DNA of 64,000 nt from Pohlia nutans. Taxonomy: Eukaryota; Streptophyta; Bryopsida; Bryales; Mniaceae. How positions within the stretch are numbered: position 1 is the first letter of the stretch; the number at the start of each line of letters is the position of its first letter. Below are positions 9,380-21,900 of this stretch, one piece after another. The position numbers were made by a program, and so were the translations under genes. Where the stretch lies: the NCBI GenBank assembly GCA_022496805.1, contig CM040088.1, positions 25,031,501 to 25,095,500 on the forward strand. The letters run 5' to 3'. Under the pieces are notes generated by a model, which saw only the letters and a program-made list of their open reading frames with translations, did not search any database and had not been told where the DNA came from.

Positions 9380-12300
9380 CTAAACTGCTTGGGAGAAGGA
9401 CAGATCAATGTCCATGAAATCTGTGGGCCACAGTACAAAGTGCCCTACTGCTTCTCCTACCAAGGTCACGGGTGGATCATCTAGATCTACGGGTGCAAAC
9501 AAACTGTAGTCGTCATCTAGGCTTTTCTGCACTTCTATAGACACGGTTCCTGCAATTATGGTTTTCCCGTGTAGAGAAGCCCCAGCTACATTCTGCACTT
9601 TCCCGAGTGCCACAACTTTATCCTCCTCCCCTTCTTCAATTCCCTTGAGTCTCACAGGGTCACCCTTCTTGAACTCCGAGTCCTCACCTTCTTGTACAAC
9701 CTATAATAATAATAAAAAACACAAAACAAGGATCAGTTGGGACTACATTGCTGCTTTGATACAAAGATGTACTTCTCCAAGGCTCATGGCACTTATTCAA
9801 ATTCTATGACTGTGAGAAGTCACATATTCTAATGTCATTACTAATATCAGTCACTTATTCTAACTTCGTGACTGAATCTAGTCAAGCCTGGTCACTCGTT
9901 CCATATGAATGACTACAAACAGTCACGAACTTGGCATAATGAATTTTCTAAAGAACTAAGGCACAATATTCCAGGGAGTGGCTCATGGCACTTACATGTT
10001 CACTTATGGGTGCGTTCATGTTTTTCTTGAGTCTCACAAGGTCACCCTTCTTTAAATCCGGGTCCTCGGTTTCTTGTACAACCTATAAAAATAAAAAAAC
10101 ACACAAAACAGGGATCAGTTGAGACTAAATCACTGAATTGGTGCTTTCAGAAAAAAACCTGTGAAAATACAAGGCTGCCGACACTTACATGTTCACTTAC
10201 CGGTGCGTTCATGTTTCTCTTCCTCTTTCCTTTCGCGTTCTGCTGACTGTCAATGTTGGCTTCCTTGCTCTTTTCAGCTTTCTCTTTGCTCCCCCGGAGT
10301 GCCCTTTGCTTCTTTGTGTCATCCTGGTCTTTCTTCAGCTTCTCAACCTCTGTCAAACGCATTTTCTTCTGGGTGCGAGTGTCCTCTTTTGCAGGCTTGG
10401 AAGCCCTCAAATTCCGAGTGGAGTACACAACTGGGGCACGTCCTCCTGACTCTGCCACGGTCACTGTACCACAATCCGGAGTGCCTCCTGCAGGGTTGCT
10501 CGAAGTTCCCGACGGATGTGAGTCCTTCACATCACCTACTGCAGGCATGTCCTCTGCCTTATCCGGATCTGCAGGCTGCGATTCGCACTCCCCTGCTTGC
10601 TGCAATGCCTGTTGAGTACAGAGGCAACACGTCAATAAGGATCCTCTCAGTCATGGCTTTTAATCATGAGCAATGTCTACAAATGTGTTAAACAATGCCA
10701 CACCTTCTTGACCATTCCAGTCACTTATTCAAATTTTATGACTGTGGATAGTAATAGATTCTAAACTGATGACTGTGAGAAGCCACATATTCTAACTTCA
10801 TTACTATTATCAATCACGAATTCGAACTTCATGACTGCATCTAGTCAAGCCTGGACACTCTTTCCATACCAATGACTACAAACAGTCACGAACTTGGCAT
10901 AGTGAATTTTTCTAGAACTAAGGCACAAGATTTCAAGAAGTGCCCAAGCAGGAGCTGTAATAACAGGAGTTGGACAACACACATCAAGATCATACTTGTA
11001 CCTGCAGTGCCATGATACTTTCTTCAATGTGATCTGGCTTTCCTGAAGTGTCGGTGCCGGTGGACTCTGAGCTGGAGCTGCTCTTTGCACTTGATGCCTT
11101 CATGGGGGTGACAACGGGAATCTGCAGGTGCTGCATGATGCGTTCAATGTTCTTCTCAATGGATCTCCGCCAATCACTGTCGTGCTCTGGCTGTGCATCA
11201 GACACTCGGCTACTCGGGGAGGTTTCTTTTCTCAGATTGAGTCTTCGAGGGGCATTTTTGACCCGTGCAAGCTCCCTTTCAATTTCAACCCCAGTTGGGC
11301 TTCTCTCCAGCTCAATGGCCTGCACAGAGATGTTAGATTCCCTAGTTAGTGCTGCATACTTAGTGACAATTGATGAGGCTTCTCTCACGATCGCTAGAAT
11401 CTACTACGTCGTCGGGTTATCACCACAATTTCACGGGCTTCTGCAAGGCAAAGAGCAGTACATGCAGGAAGGACTGGACTTGGAAAATGTTACCGATTGT
11501 ACACAGAAATTGCTTACAGGAATGAGCTGCTGCCGTCAAGTGTCTTCGAAAATGAATGGGTTAACCTGGGTCAGACATCTCTATGACTAAAAAAAGTCAC
11601 GAATTCGAACGTGATGACTAAGAACAATCACAAACTCTAATTTGATGACTGCACCTAGTCACTTCAAGACCTGGTTTGCGCTATGGAACAGTTGTACAGC
11701 CTTTGAGATCAGGAGCTGTAATGAACTTCTGACGAAACTAAGAAGAAGAACATGCAAGTTTCTCCAAGTACTGGTGATTATCTGACTTTGCTGGCAGTCT
11801 AGAAAGTTTGCAATGCTTGTGATGAAAGGCATGAAAACAAATACTGAAAACTTACCAAATTAGCTCGAACATATTCTTCGTTGCGCCCCGCTGAAGACGG
11901 CCTCTTCACTTGCGCTCGGCTGTATCGCAGCTTCTCTGCTTCCTGCTGTTTTTTCTCCTCCAAGATGAGTTTTGACAACTTTATCCAATGGTCATGCCGA
12001 ATGTGCTTTGGCTTGTCCTTCCCATCTTGCATTCTTTTCTTCAACTGATATCCCTTCACCTTCAACTGGTTCTTCAAAATGCTGTGGAAAGCCTCCTCTG
12101 TCACCTTGCCAAGGCCCCCATGGTACTCAAAAGTGTTGTCCACTCGTTCCTTGACAGCGAGCAGCATAGAAGTGTTGAGATTCTTGTAGTTGTCTTCGCT
12201 GAAATCTATATCCTGCGCATGACCTCGAAGACATGTTAGCCACAGCGGTCGATTCTGTCCTTGTGGATGTCCTCTCAGATCGACCTCTACAAGGTGTTTT

Positions 12301-15300
12301 CTGGGCCCTCCTGCATCTCGAAAAGTGACCTCCTGAGCCTGTTGTTGCTTCAAAGCGACCCGTCGTCTGGACTTCTGGTCTCTGGAATATGAGGGTTGAC
12401 CAAAGCTCTCAGTCATCTCTAATGGAGAATATGTGGAGGAGTTCACCCCAGGCTCCTGCATCTCCATTGCTCGCCTCCATTGCAGTAGTTGGAGCTGTCT
12501 TTCTGCAATTTCGAGGTCCAAGCTACTAATGGACCCATGCCGGGGAACGGCTCGGTTACGCGAAGGAGGTGTACTGCCTCCTTGGTTAGAAGGAACCTCG
12601 GATACAACGTCATTGCAGTAATCGAAGGGCTCCCCTGATAGTGAATCGTCTGACATCTTGAGACGTTTTCTTTGTTGAGGTCGGGCTGTTTGCTGCGGAC
12701 GTAGGCTCGTTGACCTGGGTTTGGGAATTCCACAACCTCCAGGACCTCGCTTGCGCACCTCCCACACAGATGGCTCGGTTGTCTGTCCGCTGGCCTGCAC
12801 AATACATACAACGCTAATCATTCTCAGTGTCAAGGTTAGTCATTATCCTAGTTCATGTGACTAGGACCAGTCACAAATCCTAAACATATACGGAGTTTGA
12901 TAGTCAACTATTTAGTTCATGTGACTGAACTCAATCAAAAAATTCATTCTCAAACTGATTCCAAGCACTCAACGAGCCTACGGAATCAACTATTCGATTA
13001 CCACAAATGGTTTGCATGAAAATCTATTAATTGGCACCACAGATGAAAAGAATGAGCATTCGACACAAAACTTGATCACAAAACTTCAACACATATTGCT
13101 GGCAGACTTGAGCAATCAATCACTCCAATGCAATTGAAACAAAATCAAGCAAACAATGAAAGCTACAGAAAAGGAGTCATGGAACGAGCCAACAAGCAAA
13201 GACCAACATCAGTCATACATCTGTTGGGCTCGATACTAGTTTTGTAGTCAGAATTCTCGTTCATGTGACTATGAGCAGTCACAGAGCCACGATACATGAC
13301 TGCAGTTTCAAGGCAAGCAAACACTAGCAGTTTCAAGGCAAGCAAATACTCAAACAGCTTGTATCCAGATTGTGAATTTACGGAAGCTAGTACTCACACA
13401 GCTAGTATCCAGATTGCGAATTCACGAAGCTAGAACTCACACAGGTTGTATCCAAATAGCAAATTTACAAAGCTAGAATTCACTAAGCTATTATTTGGCG
13501 TGCAAATTCACGAAGCTAGTGCTCACACAGTTAGTATCGAAATTGCAAATTCACGAAGCTAGTATTCACAAAGCTTTTATCCAATGTAGATTCACGAAGC
13601 TGGTACTCAGTCACACAGATACTAAACCAATATGCAAGCATGGTGATATCAAGAAGCTAGCGTGATTGACTGCAATGGGAAACTGGAGGAGCATGCAAAT
13701 GCACAGCTTTTACAAACAATGAGAAATGGACTGCAGCAATGCACACAAGTTCCTGGACGTCAACATTCATAATTGATACATGAAAGTATCTATGACGAGA
13801 ACCTTAGCAAATGAAGTCAGAATTCTCGTTCGTGTGACTATGAGCAGTCACAGAGCTTGGAAACAAGACTGCAGTTTCAAGGCAAGCAAACACTGAATCG
13901 AGGTAGCAAAGCAAACACCGAATCAAGCAAACATCGAATCATCGAATCAAGCAAACATCGAATCAAGGCAGTACACTCACCTGAGGATTTTGCTTGCCTG
14001 GATGTGGCTTTCCCACTGCTACTGGCGAGACCTCATCATCGCCTAGGCTACGCTCGTCATCATTCTCGATGTCAGTTTCGCTCTCCGTTTTCTCCTCTTC
14101 GCTGTGCCACTCCTCGGAGCTGCTCTTCACGCTCCTCACGCTTTCCTTTGATTCCTTGCAGAGCGCGTCCTTCTGCTTGTTCCTTGCAGCTTTTCGTGGC
14201 CGGTTGTTGAGTCGCTTACTCCGACGCACGACTTTCAAACCCTCGCTGCAGAAACCAACATCAGTTACAAACCCTTGCTGTCATCGAGGAGTAAGTAATC
14301 TATAAAGCATGATATACCATAGACTCTTCTCGATTTTTGGCATGAATTAATTCAATTTTATGGAAAACAAAAAAAATTGGAATTTTAAGCACCAAAATTG
14401 ACAGTCAATTTTCTGGATTTTGTAGCACCATCAAAGGAGACATCATCACATCGCTCAAATCAAAGGAGACTTTTAGAGCCCATCCAAAATTCAGGGAAAA
14501 AATATATCCCAACATAACAAGCAACCAAGCCCTGAATTTCATGGTCAGCGCAACATGGTCAGCAAGTTGAGCTCGTCTTTTCAGGAGCAACAATCAAATC
14601 AAAGTAATAAGCTCCTCCAGAATAATAATTGATTGAGCATAATCCTGAAGGCCATTCATTCAAGCAGTAAATGCTGCTGATATTCAGCTCTGGAGGAGAC
14701 TGGATTAGAGCTACTTCGGTAAACATTTGAGCCAGCCCTGAGTGGCTTCTTGAAAGTCTGTGCATAGACTTTGCCAGCAGTTCAAAGAGATTTTCTGAAC
14801 TTGATCTTGACATTTAGATCCTCTCGAGAAGTACTTATTAGCAGCTTGAATGTCTATTGTTTGTTCGTGCTCCCAGAAACATCTTGGTCCAAACAACATT
14901 TGGCCTGGTTCTGTTCCAGAAGTTTTTGCAAGATCATCACCTGCAATACAACAATCTCCAGACACCTCATCGACTTACCACACATACATACATAAATTGA
15001 GGTCATTCTTTTGATCGATCATGAGAAGGGATATGTAGAATCGCGAGCCAACATACAGAAAATTACTCACCTCAGACCATGTCTTAGACACCAAGATCAA
15101 TGCCAAGTCAATCCGCGTTGAAAAACAACAGCTAGCTAGTTGGAACAACGTTGAAAACTCAAGCCCACACCACTTAGACTGATGATAATATATTCAACTG
15201 AGGAACTCTGATAGAAGCTCCCTGAGGCATGAATAATCGCCAAGTTGGGAATACCCTAAGCCACTAATTGCAGTATAGTGACGAAGGCAAAACTGTAAAT

Positions 15301-15718
15301 TAATTTGCTTGAACTAATCTGACAAAACTTTTTTTCAACAATTTTTCCACTCACGGAAACATAATAGCGAAGTCGAGCTAGGGTTTAGGGTTTACCTTTC
15401 TCTCTTCCTGCGGTTTCCGATGCTGCTGCCACCGGCGCTGCGTGTCCCCTCTCCTCCCCCCGCTTCGGTCGTGCAAGTGGCGTTAGGGTTCAGCAAGTTC
15501 TGTGCCAGAAGCGGGACTCCGAGCTCCTGTAGCTTGAGCTCGTTCTTGCGTAAGTTCTCCTGCCGCAGCCTCTCGTACTCTCCGATTGCACAATCGTCGT
15601 CCCTCCCAGACCCTTGCTCCGAAGCAGGTGTCGTCGAATCAGCTTCTCCAGGCGGCGAAGGCGTCGTGGGTGGCGAATCAGCCTCTTCAGGCGGCGAAGG
15701 CGTTGTGGGCGTCTCCAT
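9380..15718 (-). CDS. Second gene of the CACTA element (TnpA/En-Spm accessory-type protein)
   Basis: Seven exons reconstruct an open frame of about 890 residues: 15,718-15,396; 14,245-13,981; 12,794-11,856; 11,319-11,002; 10,608-10,189; 10,082-9,996; 9,700-9,380. All junctions are AG/GT and the phases agree. Residues 1-80 are Pro/Thr/Ser rich, then [20 protein letters not shown], typical of plant CACTA second proteins. Residues 110-190 are basic then acidic. Residues 197-509 include [15 protein letters not shown] and a [20 protein letters not shown] segment, resembling the Ptta/En-Spm-type plant transposase domain. Residues 616-755 are coiled-coil-like and Lys rich. The last exon ([16 protein letters not shown] to [11 protein letters not shown]) resembles the DUF8039-type domain found in such proteins. 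Likely role: DNA binding at element ends (inferred). The ATG at 15,718 is chosen because the upstream frame only offers a TTG. TGACTA motifs lie in the introns. Confidence 0.7.
9600..10135. repeat. Exon/intron duplication inside the second CACTA gene
   Basis: The start of the last exon plus its upstream intron (about 9,640-9,745) and the start of the penultimate exon plus its intron (about 10,022-10,130) are near copies. Encoded text is [19 protein letters not shown] versus [19 protein letters not shown], followed upstream by the same AACACAAAACAAGGATCAGTT-like intron text. The far end of the small exon (NMNAPISEH) in turn copies the end of the exon before it (NMNAPVSEH). An extra 29-residue exon thus arose by duplication. 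Confidence 0.85.
13247..13890. repeat. 75-bp direct repeat pair in an intron of the second CACTA gene
   Basis: 13,247-13,325 and 13,812-13,890 share AGTCAGAATTCTCGTTC, GTGACTATGAGCAGTCAC and GCAGTTTCAAGGCAAGCAAA. The middle motif is a TGACTA/AGTCA palindrome of the element's subterminal type, here inside an intron. Confidence 0.85.
13383..13625. repeat. About 43-bp tandem repeat, six units
   Basis: TTCACGAAGCTAGTACTCAC-type units recur with GAAGC at 13,383, 13,425, 13,469, 13,512, 13,555 and 13,596, followed by TAGTATCCAGATTGC text. They lie in the intron between the second and third exons of the minus-strand gene. No coding function. Confidence 0.85.
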
Positions 15719-16737
15719 CGCAAGCAAGAGCAGGAGCAGTGAGGCGTGGGAGGCAATCGAGCGCAACAATCATCGCCATTTTGATCGTCCTCTTCAGGTT
15801 CGAATGAGCTACCTGCGCACCTCCCAAAACTTAATGCGCGGCACAGAATGTATTTAGCACCACTACGTTGAAACGCCGCCTTCTGCCAACCTTATTCAAA
15901 TTATAGGGCTCTGTAGCGACCGTGCTAGGGTCGAAGAGAGTCATCTATCTGTAGCGAGCGTGCTAGGGTCGAAGCATGCTTTACAGTCGTTGCTTGAAGC
16001 TGTCCAGGAGATTGCAACGCGTGGTGAAGGACGATCTGACCAAGGTCAGTCATAAGTTTGGTTTATGTGACGAAGGTCAGTCATAAGTTGGTTTATGTGA
16101 CCAAGGTCAGTCATAAGTTTGGTTTATGTGAATATATTTTCAAACACAGTCGTTTTGACTATTTTCTTCTTTAAAGCTTGAAATGTATAACTACCTAATT
16201 TTTCTAATTTTTTTATTTTTAGTGTTTTGATTTTTTGAAGAGTTTCTTGGTATGCTCTGGCTGTACTCGCTTAATTTGATTTTGACTCGCAAAGATGTGA
16301 ATAGAACTTCTAAGACAGTTTTTTTGACAATTTTTTTATTTTTGTTTTGTTTTGGGCTTGAAATGTAGTCACCTAATTAATTATAATTTTTTTGGATTTT
16401 GGTGGTTCTGATTAATTTTGGGAGGCAAAGATGTGAGTGGAAATTTCAAGAGGCAAAGACTGTCTGGGTTAGTTTTTTTAAAACCGTCCCGAGCCTTATT
16501 TGCAAGATTATTTCTCTCTGCTATTGATATTGTTTAAGACATGGTTCTTTATTTGATTATGTTGTCTCAGCGTTTCAAATGTGCAGAGGAAGATCTACAG
16601 TGATACTCTGTTTATTTGCACGTTTTTGCAACATCTTCCATTCTTACAGCATGAAATTCGTGTTCCTTCATTTTTACTCTTTTCTGGCTTTGCCACTTAG
16701 AAAGACTCGATTCATTATTTTGGCTTTGACTTTGTAG
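15719..16737. promoter_or_regulatory. Divergent spacer upstream of the second CACTA gene
   Basis: Noncoding as far as I can see. It holds a 22-bp duplication (TGTAGCGAC/GCGTGCTAGGGT near 15,912 and 15,952). It also holds three tandem copies of about 30 bp, GACCAAGGTCAGTCATAAG with GGTTTATGTGA, at 16,037-16,130. These contain AGTCA half sites of the subterminal motif type, now next to the presumed promoter of the minus-strand gene. A short coding-looking stretch HALQSLLEAVQEIATRG near 15,975-16,030 is unassigned and may be another captured piece. No clear TATA box was chosen. Confidence 0.4.
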
Positions 16738-16936
16738 GATAGGTCACTACGTGAATTAGCAGCAGAGGCTCTCGCAGCGCTTGTGAAATATGATCCGGAG
16801 TATTTTGAGACGACTGTTCTAGGCATACTTCTGCCCTATACCCTTTCACCCAAGCTCAGTCTTCGTCACGGTGCTGCAATAGCAACTGCAGAAGTCATTC
16901 GAGCTTTGCATGATTGTGGGCACCAACTAACACCAG
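16738..16936 (+). pseudogene. Captured exon of tubulin-folding cofactor D (TBCD/TFCD)
   Basis: One 199-bp exon has an intact TTTGTAG acceptor and a GTGAGG donor. It encodes [40 protein letters not shown] and [20 protein letters not shown]. This is the HEAT-repeat region of tubulin-folding cofactor D, which helps assemble alpha/beta tubulin dimers: family members share the [20 protein letters not shown] and RHGAxxAxxEV/I blocks. No other cofactor D exon was recognised nearby, so a host exon has been trapped between the two divergent CACTA genes, in the same direction as tnp2. Splice sites are kept, so it could be spliced into an element transcript. Identification is from memory but the match is long and specific. 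Confidence 0.8.
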
Positions 16937-17019
16937 GTGAGGGATTTGGGCACTGTAGAACCAAAAAATCACTGAGTTTTATATGTCAATCCTCTCTGTT
17001 CTGTGATTTGAACTGATTT

Positions 17020-18318
17020 TTAGTCATACGTCTGGTTCATATGACGATAATCAGTTACAACACCTGAACACATAGCGAGTTCTGTAGTCAGTGTTTTGGT
17101 TCATGTGACTCAAGGCAGTCATGGAGCTTAAACATCTGTGGCAAATGCAAGTGTTCGATTGAAGTGTGCGAAATGCTCCACTGAAAAAAACTAGTTAGAC
17201 TGTAAACTAATGCTTTTTTCAGTTTGTTACATGTGCCTTTACATGCGATTCCGGGTTCATGTCGTACCTTCTCCTGTGATAGTTTGCAATTGAGAGGGTT
17301 TGATTCGTTTCAAATTGTATGATTCTGTGGAGGATTCTGCTCTTTGAATTTGTTCTCTTCAATCAGTGGTTGTTTTTGTAAAGAGGAAAATTTCAAAAGG
17401 TTTATTTAACCCAAGTAACTTTCCCTAGTGGTAGTTCTTTTTGAGGAAGGTTTTAAAGCGTCTAACGTTAAAGCACCTAAGGTCACATGTTAAGGTGAAA
17501 TGCTTTAAGACTGAACAAAGAATAGCTCAAGAATTCCCAAAACTAGGTTTAAAGAACGTTATTCTTATATATGTATCTTATAACAATCCTTCAACACTAC
17601 AACGACATTTCTTCAACTTAAGAGTAAACTAAGAGAGAGGAAATAGAAGACGAGGAGTTGTACATATGTCTACATCATCAACTCTTTCGGGTAGCTAATC
17701 CTCAGAGGAAAATAGACACCCCCTTTTCAATTCTTCTCACCGTTACTTAACCCAAAGTTTTATCTATGTCATTTAGTTTATTCATCATCATTTCACAATC
17801 AAATAAGGTAATCTCCTTTACCTTTCTACAACCAGGTTAACCCTTAAAGATTTACTTTTACCAGGGAAATTTCCTAGGCTTTCCCTTAAGAATTAAATAA
17901 TAATTCTTCTTTAACCATCGTACAACATTAATAAAGACTTATAATTGCGGTTCTCTTTAACCCTCAATTATTAAGCTATCGGATTCTTGCTGCTTTGATT
18001 CCTCCTCAAGAGGGGAAGAGGGTAGGTTGCTATTCTTTAATTTTTTTGACTTGAACTTTTTACCAACTTCATTGTTGAAGCTCGCAGGGTTTATAGCAGG
18101 TCTTCTTTTGATTACAGGTTGAAAGCACTTTCTTTTAAAGAAACTCTTGTTGCTATCCAAACACTCAAATCTGACCAAGGGCAGTCATACGATGTGACCA
18201 AGGTGAGTCATAAGTTTGGTTTATGTGACGCTACGAAGTCACAAAACTTCATCATATACCGAGTTCAGTAGTCAGTAGTTTGGTTCATGTGACTGACGGC
18301 AGTGACGGAGTTTAAACT
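17020..18318. other. AT-rich stretch of foreign look inside the CACTA element
   Basis: Between TAGTCA-type motif islands at 17,020-17,130 and 18,170-18,300 lies an AT-rich block (about 17,395-18,175) without those motifs. A minus-strand frame (18,178-17,957) encodes a Lys/Ser-rich tail with KRRPAINPASFNNEVGKKFK. I recognise no family. The block may be an insertion or captured DNA. Confidence 0.4.
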
Positions 18319-18546
18319 TTGATGGCACACTCTGCTATTGACCCCACTAATCCTCAGTTTCGAATCCTTGCAGCCCAGCTGAAAATTCTTGTTGAGGCCC
18401 AACGAAGAAGAGTACAGAAATCTGACGATGGTGGCGACTCTAGGGCAGCCAATGTTCCATCTGATGGTTTGAATCCTGATGCTACAGATGCTGCACTGGG
18501 CTCCCATGACCGTAAGAGAAAAGCTGAAATCTCTTCTTTAGTAAGG
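18319..18546 (+). pseudogene. Possible captured exon of unknown gene
   Basis: An ATG-started frame encodes MAHSAIDPTNPQFRILAAQL, then KILVEAQRRRVQ, an Asp/Gly/Ser-rich middle and DRKRKAEISSLV, ending at a plausible donor (AG then GTAACTC at 18,547). It could be a captured host exon, like the cofactor D exon 1.4 kb upstream, or a 5' leader exon of the tnp2 gene. Family not recognised. Confidence 0.3.
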
Positions 18547-18967
18547 TAACTCAAAAGGAAAGCTGGTAAACCAGGATTGGTCAATAATAAGTAAAAGATA
18601 CGTTGAAACTGTAGTTGTTCATTTTTTCGGGAATAGGTGGTTATAAGAGTGTTGGTGACTTTATTGTTATGAAATTTTGGCTTGTCACGAAAGGCGACAT
18701 GGGAAATTATGCCCAATTTTTTTTCCCCCTTTTCGTTGGAGCTTTTTCTCTAGAATTTTATTTCAGAATTGAGAGAGGTCGTTTTTCATTTTCCAATGGA
18801 ACTGCTCTGTTGGTCTGCCTCAAATCTGACTCTGTAACATTGAAATTTTGACCAGAAGTAAGGAGTTTTATTACCGGTATGAACAGAAACCAAGCTGAGT
18901 TCATGTGCTCAATTTCGTGTGGTTTTATGTATAAGAGCAGGTGCCATTGACCGCTTTACATTGACAA

Positions 18968-21900
18968 ATGGCTAGCCGTGGTGCGACAGGGGCAAGCGAC
19001 CTCGACCTCTGGGAATTGGAGGAGAGAGAAGCAGATAGACTAGGGCTAACGAGTTACCGTTGCCCATGCAGAAATTGTATGGGAGGTCGTTGCATCAGTA
19101 GGGCAACCATTCGCAAGCATCTCAGGACCATTGGAAGAGACCCTCAATTCACTGTGCCTATTTTGGTATGTCTAAACTACGTGATGTAATAAGCAAGTCA
19201 TTTGATGTCCAGTGCTAAAATACTTTCAATGATTAATTCAATGAATAATTTGACACCCCATAGTCACGAATACTGAAATAGCTTCTGAATGCTATGACTA
19301 ATTGTAGTGAGATATTAGTGACTGCAATAACGGATTTATCACTACGCATAGTACTGTGGTGGTGACTGCATTAAGTCACACATAGACTTGGGATATTACG
19401 ACTATGTAGAGCCACATCGAGGTGACTATGCATAGTCTCCAATGCTGAAATCATGAGATGGACATGACTAATTTAGTGAGGTATTAGAGAATATAGCAAT
19501 GGTTTGATCACTACGTATAGTGATGTGGTTGTGACTGTATTGCATCATACACACACGTGAGATAATACGACTCTGTAAAGTCAAATATGCTTCACTACAC
19601 ATAGTCACCCATATCATGTGATGACTGCATGGAGTCCTTGTATACTCGTTTCTTTCACTACTGGGAGTCAAATTTCAATATGAAATTGTAATAAGCAAGT
19701 CATTTGATGTCAGTGCTAAAATACTGTCAATGATTAATTCCAAGAGTGTGCTATGCTCAGGCAGGTCTCGTGGATGCGGAAAACGACCTTGTTGAAGAGG
19801 AAGTCAGGGAAAGCCCTCCTGAGCTTGACAACAACAATGGGGGCATGGACGCAATAAGAATGATCATGGAGTGCCTCTCTAGATACGATAACCTCGAGGA
19901 CGAAGACCGTGAGGATTGTACTCCAACAGACGATGTGGAGGAGGATGACGCAATCCCATGGGAGGAAAAGGACTGCATGGCAGATGTAATGGAGGAGTTA
20001 GTGGAGCATGCCCGAACTCCTCTTTTTGCAGGTGCCACAACAAGTCGGTTGGTCTCAACTCTTCTGCTACTCAATTGTTTTGCGGTGTTTGGAGTATCGA
20101 ATGCATTTGCTGACGAACTACTTCAACTGCTGCATATTCTCCTTCCAAGCGACAATTACCTACCCCGTTCTCACTATGAAGCCCGGAAGTATGTGGTGAA
20201 GTTGGGACTGTCTTATAATATTATACATGCATGCCGCAATGGATGCTGCCTGTTCAGGAAGGAGCTGCAGGATGCGAAGTCCTGTCCAAAGTGCAACGCC
20301 CCGAGATACAAGTCAGAGTCCAGCCCAATCCCATCCAAAATTCTATGCCATTTTCCGTTGATTCCCCGTCTGAAGCGCATGTACCGGTGTAAAAGACTGG
20401 CGGAACTTAACAAATGGCACGCCAATCGGAAGAAGGAGGGGAGTAACGTGGATTGCGTCCCCGATTCGAAGGCCTGGAAGCACATTGAGTCATTGGATGC
20501 CAAATTTACAGCTGAGCACAGGAACATACGCTTGGGGATGGCTCTGGACGGAGTGAATCCGTTCGGAAACCAGTCGCTCAGTCACTCGACATGGCCGGTT
20601 CTCCTGGTGAACTATAATTTGCCTGCATGGCTAGTGATGAAGCCATTTTTTATCATGCTTGCATTGCTGATTCCAGGGAAAGAGAGCGTGACCTCGGAGA
20701 ACATCGATGTGTACCTTACTCCACTGATTGAAGAGCTCTTGGAACTCTGGAAAGGGGTACCAGCGATAGATGTGTCTGAAGAGCCCCCTAGACAGCATTT
20801 TGAACTGCGGGCTCTATTTCTTTGGTGCATGCACGACTTCCCTGCGTACGGACTATCATCTGGCCAAGTCACAAAAGGGTATAGAGCGTGTACGGAGTGT
20901 GGACCAGATGTTACAACTCGGCAGTCAAAGGCTTTAGGAAAGAATGTATATGTAGGTCACCGCCGGTATCTCAGGAGACGGCATCCCTATCGTAGGCTCA
21001 AGCAAGCATTCGATGGTCAACAGGAGTACCGGCCGCCCCCTCCAATTCTAACAGGATGCGACATCAAGGGCTATGCACAAGAGAGAGTATCCTTCCTGCA
21101 GGAGTCACAGGGAAGAAGAGGTGGAGGAGAAGGCGACCCCATTCACCGGACCGGAGTGAAGCGGCTCTCAGCTCTGTACCTGCTTTCGTATTGGCAGGTA
21201 CTAAGTGCATTCACTGGTTCCAGTAACTACTTTCAGAATTGTTGACTGAATCTAGTAACCTGCTTGATAAGAAGGTTGACAATGAGTAGTGCAATTTCTG
21301 AAATCTATCACTGCATGTATGGAGAAAAATGAATATGGACCTATATCTTCTCAATGAATGTTTAAGATTCTTTGTCAATAGTGAGCAAATCTGACGCTGG
21401 AATGCTATGCTGGGATTTCTGGCAGGACCTCCTCATTAGACATGTTTTGGATCCCATGCACTGTGAAAAAAACATCTGCGAGAACGTGATGAAAACAATT
21501 TGGGGAGTCCGTGACACTTTGAAGGCCAGGCTAGACTTAAAAGAGGCCAATATTCGTCCACATCTGCACCCACTTCCTGGAAGGAAACCTGGGTATGTCA
21601 TACTTCCAACAGCTCCATATGTACTATTGAAAGAGGAGAAGGCGAAATTCCTAGACATTCTCCGCAATTTGAAGACTCCTACAAACTACGCTGGCCAACT
21701 TGCAAAGTGCATTGCGTCGGATGGGGACTTGAAGGGGCTGAAATCTCATGACTACCATGTCTTGATGCAACAGTTGCTCCCTTTGTATTTGCGCACTCTC
21801 TTGGACAAGGATACGCGGGTGGCAATAATGCGGCTTAGTCGGGTGTTTGTACGATTGTGCGCAAAGTCCGTAGATCCCTCGTCCATGGAACAGTTATTGG

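Noticed and set aside
19468..19671. Minus-strand frame similar to the one at 8,886-9,107
   Set aside because: The same protein-like text appears only because the subterminal array is duplicated; there is no other coding evidence.
21372..21425. Coding continuation upstream of tnp2 exon 3 (DAGMLCWDFWQ)
   Set aside because: Splicing at 21,197/21,426 gives SYWQ-DLLIRHVLD in phase, fitting the family; the upstream text has an in-frame stop at 21,363-21,365.
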